Shown here piece after piece: positions 32,609-39,915 of a stretch of 64,000 nt of DNA. The stretch lies in assembly GCF_000710035.2 (NCBI RefSeq), contig NZ_JMJJ01000012.1, positions 1 through 64,000 on the forward strand, written 5' to 3'. The notes beneath the pieces are model-generated. The model was given only the letters and a program-made list of their open reading frames with translations, was not told the origin of the DNA and searched no databases. The first letter of the stretch is position 1. Each line of letters starts with the position of its first letter. The DNA comes from Pantoea ananatis LMG 2665. GTDB lineage: Bacteria > Pseudomonadota > Gammaproteobacteria > Enterobacterales > Enterobacteriaceae. Position numbers and translations under genes: made by a program.

Positions 32609-33349
32609 ATGAAGATAACCCTTGCCGCCCTGGCGGTTGCCGGTGCGCTGGCCTCGCTGCCTGCCGCCGCACAGTATGCCGTGCCCGGACCGACCGGCAC
32701 GCCGTTTGAAAACAATGCGCACCTGAAGGCGCAGATGAGCACGACCAGTCCGAACAAAATCGTCATCGATGGCGAGCTGATTACCGGCGTGACCGGTCCC
32801 GAAGGGGCGTACACCAAAGAAACAACCGCCGATGGTGCCCTGCTGATAGCCCCGCTCACCACACGGGACTTCACCGTTTTTATCGAGACCGCAAACGGCA
32901 TCAGCCTGTCACTGGACGTGTCGCCCAGGCCCGGCAGCGGACGCACGATTGAACTGATACCGGCAGATGCGCCGGTTAAGGCCAATCCGGACGCGAAAGC
33001 CTGGGAGGAAAGTCAGCCTTTCCAGACCACGCTGGTCAGCCTGGCCCGCACCGTCGTGAACGGGGGCGTGCCTGACGGCTATACCGACATGAAGGTCAGC
33101 CGGGGCCCGGCCTACAATCCGCCTGCCGGTGTGCTGCTGACGCCCGAGCGCCAGCTGGTCGGCTCTCACCTGCGCGTGGTGCGCTACCGCATGAAAAACA
33201 CCGGTTACGTGACGCGCATGCTTGCCGAGAAGCAGTTCTGGCAGAAGGGCGTGCGTGCCGTGATGCTGTCCACAAGCACCCTGTACGCCAGTGGTGAAGG
33301 GCTGCTCTGGGTGGTCTTCTCTACCGGAACGGAGGGCGGGGATGAGTAA
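32609..33349 (+). CDS. traK: TraK, outer-membrane core secretin-like protein (VirB9 type)
   Basis: A 246-residue exported protein with signal peptide MKITLAALAVAGALASLPAAAQ. The mature chain is beta-rich (LLIAPLTTRDFTVFIETANGISLSLDV, then GSHLRVVRYRMKNTGYVTRMLAEKQFW), as in TraK/VirB9 rings that contact TraB and the lipoprotein TraV. It starts 4 nt after traE and overlaps traB by 8 nt. Confidence 0.92.
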   Translation: MKITLAALAVAGALASLPAAAQYAVPGPTGTPFENNAHLKAQMSTTSPNKIVIDGELITGVTGPEGAYTKETTADGALLIAPLTTRDFTVFIETANGISLSLDVSPRPGSGRTIELIPADAPVKANPDAKAWEESQPFQTTLVSLARTVVNGGVPDGYTDMKVSRGPAYNPPAGVLLTPERQLVGSHLRVVRYRMKNTGYVTRMLAEKQFWQKGVRAVMLSTSTLYASGEGLLWVVFSTGTEGGDE

Positions 33350-34733
33350 CATTAACATCGCCACGCGCCGCCGCCAGTGGACCATTGCAGGCGTATCCGC
33401 TGCCGTGATGCTCGCCATCGGGGGCGGTGTCTGGGCTTATTCGCATCATCAGGCCGAGCTGGAGCATCCCGCTGCAAAGCCGGCACCGGATATGACGGGC
33501 GGGCTGGTCAACACCTCATTCACGCAGGGCGTGAACACCTCAGCCCTTCAGCAGCAGCAGGAGAAGACAGCCGGCCTGGAGCGTGACCTGGGCACGATAA
33601 AAAACACCCTCGTCACGCAGAATGAGGAGCTGAAGAAGCAGCTGAACACCCTCACGGAGCAGCTGACACAGCTGCAGACGCGGCAGGCTCAGGAAAGCAA
33701 GCCCGTAAACGGACCCGGACAGGGGAGCGGCACCGCCAGCCAGACCTCTGCCAGTGGCCCGGTTGCGCATGGTCCTGCCGGTCCGGCGCAGTGGAGTATT
33801 ACCGACCCGCAACGCGGTCCCGCTGCGGGGCAGGGCAGTCAGTTCTATCCGGTGCAGGGACAGGGGTATGCCCACGGCAATACCCCGCCGCGCACGGGTG
33901 GACTGCAGCGCGATACCTTTACCTACGCCTCGCTGAAAAAGCCCGTTCACAAGCTGCCCTGGATACCGTCAGGCTCGTTTTCTGAGGCCGTGATGATTGA
34001 GGGCGCAGACGCCAACGCCAGCGTGACCGGTCAGCAGAACACCTCGCCCGTGGTCATCACGCTGCTCGGCGACGTCTCCATGCCGAATGGCCGCACCTAC
34101 AACATGGACAAGTGCCGCGTGACCGGCGAAATCTACGGGGATATCTCCAGCGAGCGCGGTGACGTCCGGACCAAAAACATCAGCTGCATCCTGAAAAACG
34201 GCGACCACATCGATATGCCGTTTGAGGGGCACGTGTCCTTCCAGGGGAAGGTCGGCATTCGCGGGAAACCGGTGATGCGTAACGGCCAGATTCTGATGAA
34301 TGCGGGCGGAGCGGGCTTCCTGTCAGGCCTCGGGGATGGCTTCAAATCTGCGGCCACGCCGATGGTAGGGCTGGGGGGAACGGCCACCATCGGTGCCGGT
34401 GACATTCTCAAACAGGGGTTTGGCGGCGGTGCCAGCAAAGCCTCTGAAACCCTGAGTCAGTACTACATCAAGCGTGCAGAGCAGTATCACCCCGTCATTG
34501 ACATTGGCGCGGGCAATGCCGTGACCGTGGTCTTCCAGCAGGGTTTCCGGCTTCAGACCATTGAAGAGGCCGACGCAGAAAAAGAGAAGAAAGAAGCACC
34601 GCAGCCGCAGGTGCAGCAGACCGCCGCCAGCACAACGGCAGGCACGTCCGGCAATGGCAACCCGACAGTCCCCGACCCGAACGAGGTCCTTAAGCAGGCG
34701 AGCCAATTGAGACTGGGTGACACCATTAATTAA
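33342..34733 (+). CDS. traB: TraB, VirB10-type channel scaffold
   Basis: A 463-residue VirB10-type protein: N-terminal membrane helix (TIAGVSAAVMLAIGGGVWAYSH), coiled coil near residues 65-125 (LERDLGTIKNTLVTQNEELK...), a Pro/Gly/Gln-rich linker, and a beta-barrel C-terminal half (VVITLLGDVSMPNGRTYNMDKCRV, GIRGKPVMRNGQILMNAGGAGFLSG, VIDIGAGNAVTVVFQQGF). It spans from the inner to the outer membrane. The start at 33342 lies inside the traK end; an earlier in-frame codon is unlikely. Confidence 0.92.
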   Translation: MSNINIATRRRQWTIAGVSAAVMLAIGGGVWAYSHHQAELEHPAAKPAPDMTGGLVNTSFTQGVNTSALQQQQEKTAGLERDLGTIKNTLVTQNEELKKQLNTLTEQLTQLQTRQAQESKPVNGPGQGSGTASQTSASGPVAHGPAGPAQWSITDPQRGPAAGQGSQFYPVQGQGYAHGNTPPRTGGLQRDTFTYASLKKPVHKLPWIPSGSFSEAVMIEGADANASVTGQQNTSPVVITLLGDVSMPNGRTYNMDKCRVTGEIYGDISSERGDVRTKNISCILKNGDHIDMPFEGHVSFQGKVGIRGKPVMRNGQILMNAGGAGFLSGLGDGFKSAATPMVGLGGTATIGAGDILKQGFGGGASKASETLSQYYIKRAEQYHPVIDIGAGNAVTVVFQQGFRLQTIEEADAEKEKKEAPQPQVQQTAASTTAGTSGNGNPTVPDPNEVLKQASQLRLGDTIN

Positions 34734-34744
34734 GGGAGCAGGGA

Positions 34745-35275
34745 ATGGAAAACTGGCATGTGGCACAGACAAAATTTGGACAGGAAAAAAAAGCGGAGCA
34801 GCAGCTGACCAGTCAGGGGGTGGAAACCCTGCTGCCGGTGTTTTCCGAGGTCAGGCTGAAAAACGGCTTAATACGTCGCGTCGCTGAGCAGCCTCTTTTC
34901 CCAAACTACATTTTTGTGCGTTTCGATCCGGAAAAGGTGCATACCACCGCCATCAAGGCCACACGCGGCATTGCGTCACTCATCAGCTTTGGCGGTCTGC
35001 CCGCCATTGTGCCTGAGCGCGTGATTGAAAGGCTGAAGAAGGGCTGGCAGGGTGCGCCGCAGAACAAGCAGATGCCGGAAGACGGTGACCGCGTAATCAT
35101 TCAGGACGGCGCATTTGAGGGCATTGAGGCCATCTGGTGTGAGCCGGACGGAATGAGCCGCGCGGTGCTGCTCTTCAAAATTCTGAACCGTCAGATGCGG
35201 GTGCCGGTGGAAAGCCACATGCGTTTTCATATTGCCGCACGGGCGGCGGACCAGCCGGACAGGAAAAGGATATGA
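34745..35275 (+). CDS. RfaH/NusG-family specialised transcription antiterminator
   Basis: A 176-residue NusG paralogue. The N-terminal NGN domain is clear (ENWHVAQTKFGQEKKAEQQL, VETLLPVFSEVRL, EQPLFPNYIFVRF, RGIASLISFGG), followed by a short KOW-type domain (GDRVIIQDGAFEGIEAIW). Specialised members such as RfaH keep RNA polymerase going through long operons. Its place inside a 30-kb tra operon, just after traB, suggests action on this operon or on the genes after it. Known F plasmids lack this gene here and use chromosomal RfaH. GGGAGCAGGGA precedes the start. Confidence 0.85.
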   Translation: MENWHVAQTKFGQEKKAEQQLTSQGVETLLPVFSEVRLKNGLIRRVAEQPLFPNYIFVRFDPEKVHTTAIKATRGIASLISFGGLPAIVPERVIERLKKGWQGAPQNKQMPEDGDRVIIQDGAFEGIEAIWCEPDGMSRAVLLFKILNRQMRVPVESHMRFHIAARAADQPDRKRI

Positions 35276-35670
35276 ACGTGATGCTTAAGCGGCGGTGGCC
35301 ACGCGGTAAAGGGATCAATCTGTGTGGCCTTGTCGCCATGTTGTTGACAGACAATCTCGTCATGGCGTGGCTGATTAAGACTGGTCAGGTTGATGTTGTC
35401 AGCTGGCCGGTCTGGCGAATGATGGTGCTGGCGTCGCTGGTGACACTGGGAGTCCAGGTCCGGAGAGGTAAATACACGCTGTTGACTACGGTGCAGATGC
35501 TGACAGGTTTATGGGCACTGTCGCTCATGGTCTGTATTGGTAACTCAGTCATCATATGGGCGTGGCCATCCTCCGCTTTTTTGTATTCCGCAATGTGTGT
35601 ATCTGCCTGCATGGGTGCTGTTTTTGCTCCTGCTATCACCCTGTTTGAACTGACATTTGATCGGGCCTGA
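35272..35670 (+). CDS. membrane protein of the traB-traV insert, 1
   Basis: A 132-residue protein with about four hydrophobic helices (LCGLVAMLLTDNLVMAWLI, MMVLASLVTLGVQV, GLWALSLMVCIGNSVIIW, AMCVSACMGAVFAPAITLF). It overlaps the antiterminator stop by ATGA. Size and helix order resemble the next gene's product, so the two may be old duplicates. Not recognised. Confidence 0.65.
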   Translation: MNVMLKRRWPRGKGINLCGLVAMLLTDNLVMAWLIKTGQVDVVSWPVWRMMVLASLVTLGVQVRRGKYTLLTTVQMLTGLWALSLMVCIGNSVIIWAWPSSAFLYSAMCVSACMGAVFAPAITLFELTFDRA

Positions 35671-35700
35671 GCACATCAGAACCTGACAAGGAAACCGTAT

Positions 35701-36090
35701 ATGAACAATTCGCATGCACGCCTTATGGTTTTTCTGCTTACTTTTCTTGTGCTTACCCTGAATGTGGTCGCTGTATACATCATGCTTCGTATGGGGGTGG
35801 GACCGTCCGGGGGCATAACGTGGCAGGAGTGGCAGATGCTGACCCTGCTTGCTGCGTTCACGCTGGGACTACAGGTTCTGTCTTTAGGTAGCGGATTGAG
35901 TATGGCCCCGGTTTCCGCAGGGCTCGTTACCTGGCTTATCGTGCCGGCAGGCTGGCTCGTTGAGGTTGCCCGTGCCGGTCAGCTTCAGGTGGCCAGCAAA
36001 GCATTCCTTTATATGGGCCCCTGCACAGGGATTGTGCTCTCGTTCGGCGCGGCCGTATTCGTGCAGATGTTTGAAAGAAGACGCCGGTAG
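35701..36090 (+). CDS. membrane protein of the traB-traV insert, 2
   Basis: A 129-residue protein with about four membrane helices (LMVFLLTFLVLTLNVVAVYIML, WQMLTLLAAFTLGLQVLSL, PVSAGLVTWLIVPAGWLVEVA, FLYMGPCTGIVLSFGAAVFVQMF). Similar in plan to the gene before it. Function unknown; cotranscribed with tra genes. Confidence 0.65.
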   Translation: MNNSHARLMVFLLTFLVLTLNVVAVYIMLRMGVGPSGGITWQEWQMLTLLAAFTLGLQVLSLGSGLSMAPVSAGLVTWLIVPAGWLVEVARAGQLQVASKAFLYMGPCTGIVLSFGAAVFVQMFERRRR

Positions 36091-36104
36091 AGTGCGGGGC
36101 TGTA

Positions 36105-36821
36105 ATGAAAACACAATTTTTCAGAGTGCTCGCCCTGCTGTCAGTCATGATGCTGGCCGGCTGTGACTATGGTGACAGGCAGTTTGATGAAGACCGGACA
36201 AAAGCACTGCAGAACCCTGATGCGTTTCAGGCCTGGCTGCAGCTGAACAAGGACGCGGAAAAAAACTGCCATCCCGGAGTGTTCAGAGCGACATGCTCAG
36301 AGGAAGTTCATACTGCGTATCAGCAGCTCGCACTTTCAGTTTACCGCACAGCGTTAAACCGGCGCTCTCCCGCCGCCTTCATTGACCTGTTTATGCGGGA
36401 TGACCCGCCGGAGGAGCTGCAATCCCGGATGCCCCAACTCGCTGAAGAACTGATTAATCTTGCCACGCATTCGGCGGGTGACAGGTCGTCAGCGCGTCTT
36501 CTGGCCACTGCTGCCCACGTACTGGAACGGGGGCAGTGGGTGCAGAAAGACAGCGTCCGTGCCGCTGCTTTTTTTGCTCAGGCCTGGCTTGCGTATGATA
36601 CGAAGGCACCCGCCAGTCTCAGTCGTCTTTACAGCGAGCAGCACGATGAGGCCAGCGCGCTGCTGTGGCGGTTGCGCTGTATTGGCGACTGTTACGACAA
36701 ACTGGAAACTGACGATGACCTCGCGACGCTGAGTCCGAGAGAGATTCTGCGCATTCAGTCTCTTGCAAAAGACCGGAGCATTATCACCGTCAACGGGCAG
36801 GCAAACTGGGAGGCGAAATGA
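36105..36821 (+). CDS. lipoprotein of the traB-traV insert
   Basis: A 238-residue lipoprotein with lipobox LAGC (MKTQFFRVLALLSVMMLAGCDYG). The mature chain is helical with Sel1/TPR-like spacing (AARLLATAAHVLERGQW-type: SSARLLATAAHVLERGQWVQKDSVRAAAFFAQAWLAY, SLSRLYSEQHDEASALLWRL) and several Cys. It may be a periplasmic scaffold. It overlaps the next gene by ATGA. No named family was recognised. Confidence 0.7.
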   Translation: MKTQFFRVLALLSVMMLAGCDYGDRQFDEDRTKALQNPDAFQAWLQLNKDAEKNCHPGVFRATCSEEVHTAYQQLALSVYRTALNRRSPAAFIDLFMRDDPPEELQSRMPQLAEELINLATHSAGDRSSARLLATAAHVLERGQWVQKDSVRAAAFFAQAWLAYDTKAPASLSRLYSEQHDEASALLWRLRCIGDCYDKLETDDDLATLSPREILRIQSLAKDRSIITVNGQANWEAK

Positions 36822-37603
36822 ACATTCTCGTCAGAGTGGCGATTGTCGCGCTTTTTCTTCTGCAGACGCTGGCCGTTATGGCGGGCAGTTCCACTTCGCG
36901 ATCATCTTTTAAGTCTTCATCAGGCTTTGCCGCGCGCAGTCCGTCGTACCGGCCCTCCTCAACAGGCAGCGCGCCCGCCTATAAAAGCTTCAGGCCGGAA
37001 TCGGGCAGCGGCGCGACAACTGCCGGAGGAAACGGCAGTCCAGCGGGCCGGGTTAACAGCACGTCTCCGGGATACCGGCCTTCACCCACTAACCGGCAGT
37101 CTCTGCTGAGCAGCAACGGGCCTCAGCCTTCACCCCGGCTTCAGACTATCATCAGGGAAAAAGAGGCCAGTGGTCCCGGCTGGGTGGGAACGGCTGCGCT
37201 GGTCTGGTTACTCAGTCAGCACGATTTGTCTTCCAGCGATCGCGAATGGATAAACAGCCGACTGCGTGAAGCAGACAGCGACAGCAGCAGTGAGCAACCC
37301 GTCCCCGTGTCCGGACAATCTGACGTCAGTTTTCAGTGGTCCGTTCCGTCACACATTGTGAGTGGTCTGCCGGTAAAAATCGTCGTGACGGCGGTTCGTC
37401 ACGGGAGAGCGGTTTTGCCTTCCTGTGAACTCGACGATGTAAAGAGTGTGCCGGAAAACAACGCGGCGGTGCTGAACTGGACGCCAGAAGACACGTTTTC
37501 TGCCGTGGCAACCTGCAGGGCAGAGGGCTGGGTAGACCAGCGTCTGCTTGCCGTTTCTCAAATGAGTGGAGGGGAAAGTGAATCTGAAGCTGAACCAGAA
37601 TGA
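36818..37603 (+). CDS. secreted Ser/Gly/Pro-rich protein of the traB-traV insert
   Basis: A 261-residue exported protein: signal peptide (MNILVRVAIVALFLLQTLAVMAGS), a low-complexity Ser/Gly/Pro region (residues about 25-115, repeated SPxYRPSxTxS units), one hydrophobic segment (GWVGTAALVWLLSQ) and a beta-like C-terminal domain with paired Cys (LPSCELDDVKSV ... VATCRAEGW). Function unknown; a surface or periplasmic role is likely. Coupled to both neighbours. Confidence 0.65.
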   Translation: MNILVRVAIVALFLLQTLAVMAGSSTSRSSFKSSSGFAARSPSYRPSSTGSAPAYKSFRPESGSGATTAGGNGSPAGRVNSTSPGYRPSPTNRQSLLSSNGPQPSPRLQTIIREKEASGPGWVGTAALVWLLSQHDLSSSDREWINSRLREADSDSSSEQPVPVSGQSDVSFQWSVPSHIVSGLPVKIVVTAVRHGRAVLPSCELDDVKSVPENNAAVLNWTPEDTFSAVATCRAEGWVDQRLLAVSQMSGGESESEAEPE

Positions 37604-38099
37604 GGATACTTTTAACAGGCAGCGAAAACAGTTTAATCGTATCCGTTGGATGAATGCTGGATGGCTGGAAAGACAGCCACCTCATGTTGAAACCCTTGCT
37701 GTGTGGGCTGTTACTGCCTTTATCGTGTTAATCAATCTGGATGATTTTTTTTCGGAACAAATCCGCCCCGTACTCCTGACGGCAGGTCTGGCATCGGTCG
37801 TTTTATCGGGTGTGTTATGGCTTCGGTGGAGAAAGAAACCGCATAAATGGGCTGACCTTATTGCAGGTGAACTGGTTTCGTACCTTCCCACTGATCCGGA
37901 TGCTTTTACCAGACTGCAGGAGCGTGTTTTAACGGATGGCCATCTTGACCTAAAGGTGCTGGATGAATGGGTAAAAGCGGAGGAACGCGCAATTCGGGAC
38001 AAACAACAGGCTTTGAATCGTCGGGAGTTCGCTTTCACGTTACGCAAAATATGCCATGAAACAGAGGATCGCCATCATGACGACGCCCGGCACCCGTGA
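37578..38099 (+). CDS. membrane protein of the traB-traV insert, 3
   Basis: A 173-residue protein that most likely starts with GTG at 37578 (GGAGGGGAAA upstream), inside the end of the preceding gene. Two hydrophobic helices (VETLAVWAVTAFIVLINL and PVLLTAGLASVVLSGVLWL) are followed by a charged cytoplasmic helix domain (DAFTRLQERVLTDGHLDLKVLDEWVKAEERAIRDKQQALNRRE). Not recognised. Confidence 0.6.
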   Translation: MNLKLNQNEDTFNRQRKQFNRIRWMNAGWLERQPPHVETLAVWAVTAFIVLINLDDFFSEQIRPVLLTAGLASVVLSGVLWLRWRKKPHKWADLIAGELVSYLPTDPDAFTRLQERVLTDGHLDLKVLDEWVKAEERAIRDKQQALNRREFAFTLRKICHETEDRHHDDARHP

Positions 38100-38319
38100 A
38101 GCGCGGATACGGCTCTGCTCGCTCCGCATCCGGTATCGTAAAGCATGGCTGTCACAGGCCGACAGTAACACCCTGGCTGCGCTGCTGACGGCCATTGAAT
38201 CTGTTAACCAGTCACTGAACGGTCCCTGCATTGAGCCAGAACCCCTGCCTTCAGCAAACAGCAGCGGTCATGAGAGAGGAACAGCGAATGGCCAGAGAAT
38301 CCCTGACGTTAACAGGTAA
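38077..38319 (+). CDS. small basic protein of the traB-traV insert
   Basis: An 80-residue protein overlapping the end of the gene before it. The ATG at 38077 has AGAGGA 8 nt upstream and is preferred over the ATG at 38056. The first half is a basic helix (TREARIRLCSLRIRYRKAWLSQADSNTLAALL), the second half polar. Not recognised; its reality is supported mainly by the ribosome site and operon position. Confidence 0.45.
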   Translation: MTTPGTREARIRLCSLRIRYRKAWLSQADSNTLAALLTAIESVNQSLNGPCIEPEPLPSANSSGHERGTANGQRIPDVNR

Positions 38320-38352
38320 GCTGCGGTATGACGCGGTAAGGAGTGACAGAAT

Positions 38353-38751
38353 ATGACGACCAGTAAAATGTCAGATAACCGATCATCGAAGATCATTGAA
38401 ATCCTTCGCTCACTTCTCTTACTCGCGGGGTTTTTCGGGTTGCTGACGGTAGGCGTGCTGTATGGGTTGCCGATGATGCTCCATGCTAAGAGTGAAAATA
38501 AACTGCAACAGATTGGCTCGCTGGCGATGGTGAAAAACAACTGCCACGGCTTCTTTTACCACGATGACGATGTTTCTGTGCTGGTGATGACCAGTGGTTA
38601 CGTAGTGACAGTCAGCGGCTGTGTGAACGCAAAACCAGGCACAGCGGTGATGGAGCCGGAAACCACTTTATTAACAGACGGTCGGGACATCGGTAAATAC
38701 TGGTGTGTTAATGATATTTGTTATGAACGCACGGATAAAGAAAAAAACTGA
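38353..38751 (+). CDS. single-pass membrane protein of the traB-traV insert
   Basis: A 132-residue protein with one N-terminal membrane helix (LRSLLLLAGFFGLLTVGVLYGLPMML) and a periplasmic domain with Cys residues (NNCHGFFYHDDD, VVTVSGCVNAKPG, YWCVNDICYE). AAGGAG precedes the start. Function unknown; last gene of the insert before traV. Confidence 0.65.
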   Translation: MTTSKMSDNRSSKIIEILRSLLLLAGFFGLLTVGVLYGLPMMLHAKSENKLQQIGSLAMVKNNCHGFFYHDDDVSVLVMTSGYVVTVSGCVNAKPGTAVMEPETTLLTDGRDIGKYWCVNDICYERTDKEKN

Positions 38752-39034
38752 GGAAACGGCGTTTCCGGTTCGGTAAAGCGCACTGAAGGCCTGTGGATAC
38801 GGCTCAGAACTGAAGAGATCGCCTGTGGCACAAACTTCAGTTTCCTGTGTAATTGAAGAACCTATAAAACTAAGAGCAGATTCTTACAGTAATCAAAACC
38901 AACGTTTCAGGCATGAAAAGAAAGGTACCAACACCAGGGCTTTTCTCCGGCACCCATGAGCAGGACTCACCTGCCACTCTTGTTTCTACTCACTACGATT
39001 AACCTGCGGCTCCGCCGCCACTGAGGTAACTCCC
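38752..39034 (+). other. intergenic gap before traV
   Basis: These 283 bases show no supported gene, no strong hairpin and no clear promoter. The gap ends in a short GC inverted repeat (GCGGCTCCGCCGC, 39007-39019) near the traV ribosome site. It marks the boundary between the inserted cargo genes and the canonical tra genes. Confidence 0.4.
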
Positions 39035-39583
39035 ATGCAAAAACTGTTTGCGTGCGCACTGCTGTGCGCGGCGCTGACCGGCTGTGCCGGCATGAATTCC
39101 GATTTTGACTGCAACAAAACGGCGACTGATCAGTGTCTGACGATGTCAGAAGCCAGTCACCTGGCAGACAAGGGAAAAAGTCTTGATGACCTGACGGCAA
39201 GCAGAGAAGCAGGCCCAAAGCCTGCCGCTGAGGCGCTGGCGACGCCCGGCAATGTGAAGCCCGCCATTGATCCGAATCGAAAAATCACCGTTCCGACATT
39301 TACTCCCCGTGCAGGAGGCAGTTCGCACCTGAGCAGCGATTCGCTGCGCGCCTCGACCATCCCTGTCAGAACGACGTCAGTACCCGATGGCAGCATTACG
39401 CCGTCAGATTACAGCGGGCCGGGCCATGTGGATGCGGAACGCATTCCGGATGCCACGCAGCGCCTCTGGATTGCCCCCTGGGTGGACGGCGAAGACAGTT
39501 TTCATCAGCCCGCCGTTGTGGAGTTTGTGAAGAAAAAATCGCGCTGGGATGAAGATTACCGCGTGATAAGTCAGGGGGATTAA
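39035..39583 (+). CDS. traV: TraV, outer-membrane lipoprotein of the core complex (VirB7 position)
   Basis: A 182-residue lipoprotein with lipobox LTGC (LFACALLCAALTGCAGM). The first mature residues have the Cys-rich signature NSDFDCNKTATDQCLTM seen in TraV proteins, followed by a Pro-rich linker and a C-terminal part with RLWIAPWVDGEDSFHQPAVVEFV. It anchors the TraK/TraB ring in the outer membrane. Confidence 0.92.
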   Translation: MQKLFACALLCAALTGCAGMNSDFDCNKTATDQCLTMSEASHLADKGKSLDDLTASREAGPKPAAEALATPGNVKPAIDPNRKITVPTFTPRAGGSSHLSSDSLRASTIPVRTTSVPDGSITPSDYSGPGHVDAERIPDATQRLWIAPWVDGEDSFHQPAVVEFVKKKSRWDEDYRVISQGD

Positions 39584-39585
39584 CC

Positions 39586-39915
39586 ATGAAGAGATGTGAA
39601 AGCGTGAGCCTGCTCAGCGGCAGAGGCAGTGGTTACGGGGCTTTCATGTTGCAGCATATGCCGGAGAACATGGCAGCTGTGGGGGCCATGATCAGTCAGG
39701 CAAACAGAGGTGGCCCGTGGGATTCCGTAGTTGATAGTCCTTTGAACCAATGTAATGCCATCGGTGTAGGCACAACCGGCTACGGCAAAATCTGCAGAGA
39801 TCCGTTTATGGCCTCCCTGGTAACGTCGCCCGCGACAGGTGACCGGCAGTGGATATCTTTCGGTAACGCCTCGTGTACCTATTTTACCCCGTCGGAGGAC
39901 AGCCATGCTCGCTAA
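39586..39915 (+). CDS. hypothetical protein between traV and traC
   Basis: A 109-residue protein rich in Gly, Ser and Met (GRGSGYGAFMLQHMPENMAAVGAMI) with three Cys in the second half. It has no signal peptide. F has traR in this place, but this protein lacks the four-Cys zinc finger of TraR. It overlaps traC by 11 nt. Unknown function, moderate certainty that it is real. Confidence 0.5.
   Translation: MKRCESVSLLSGRGSGYGAFMLQHMPENMAAVGAMISQANRGGPWDSVVDSPLNQCNAIGVGTTGYGKICRDPFMASLVTSPATGDRQWISFGNASCTYFTPSEDSHAR

Noticed and set aside
34133..34438. Minus-strand ORFs within traB and other tra genes
   Set aside because: They are shadows of well-supported plus-strand genes with no start signals or recognisable domains.
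39586..39915. Gene before traC as traR
   Set aside because: TraR is a DksA-like zinc-finger protein with a four-cysteine motif; this protein lacks that pattern.
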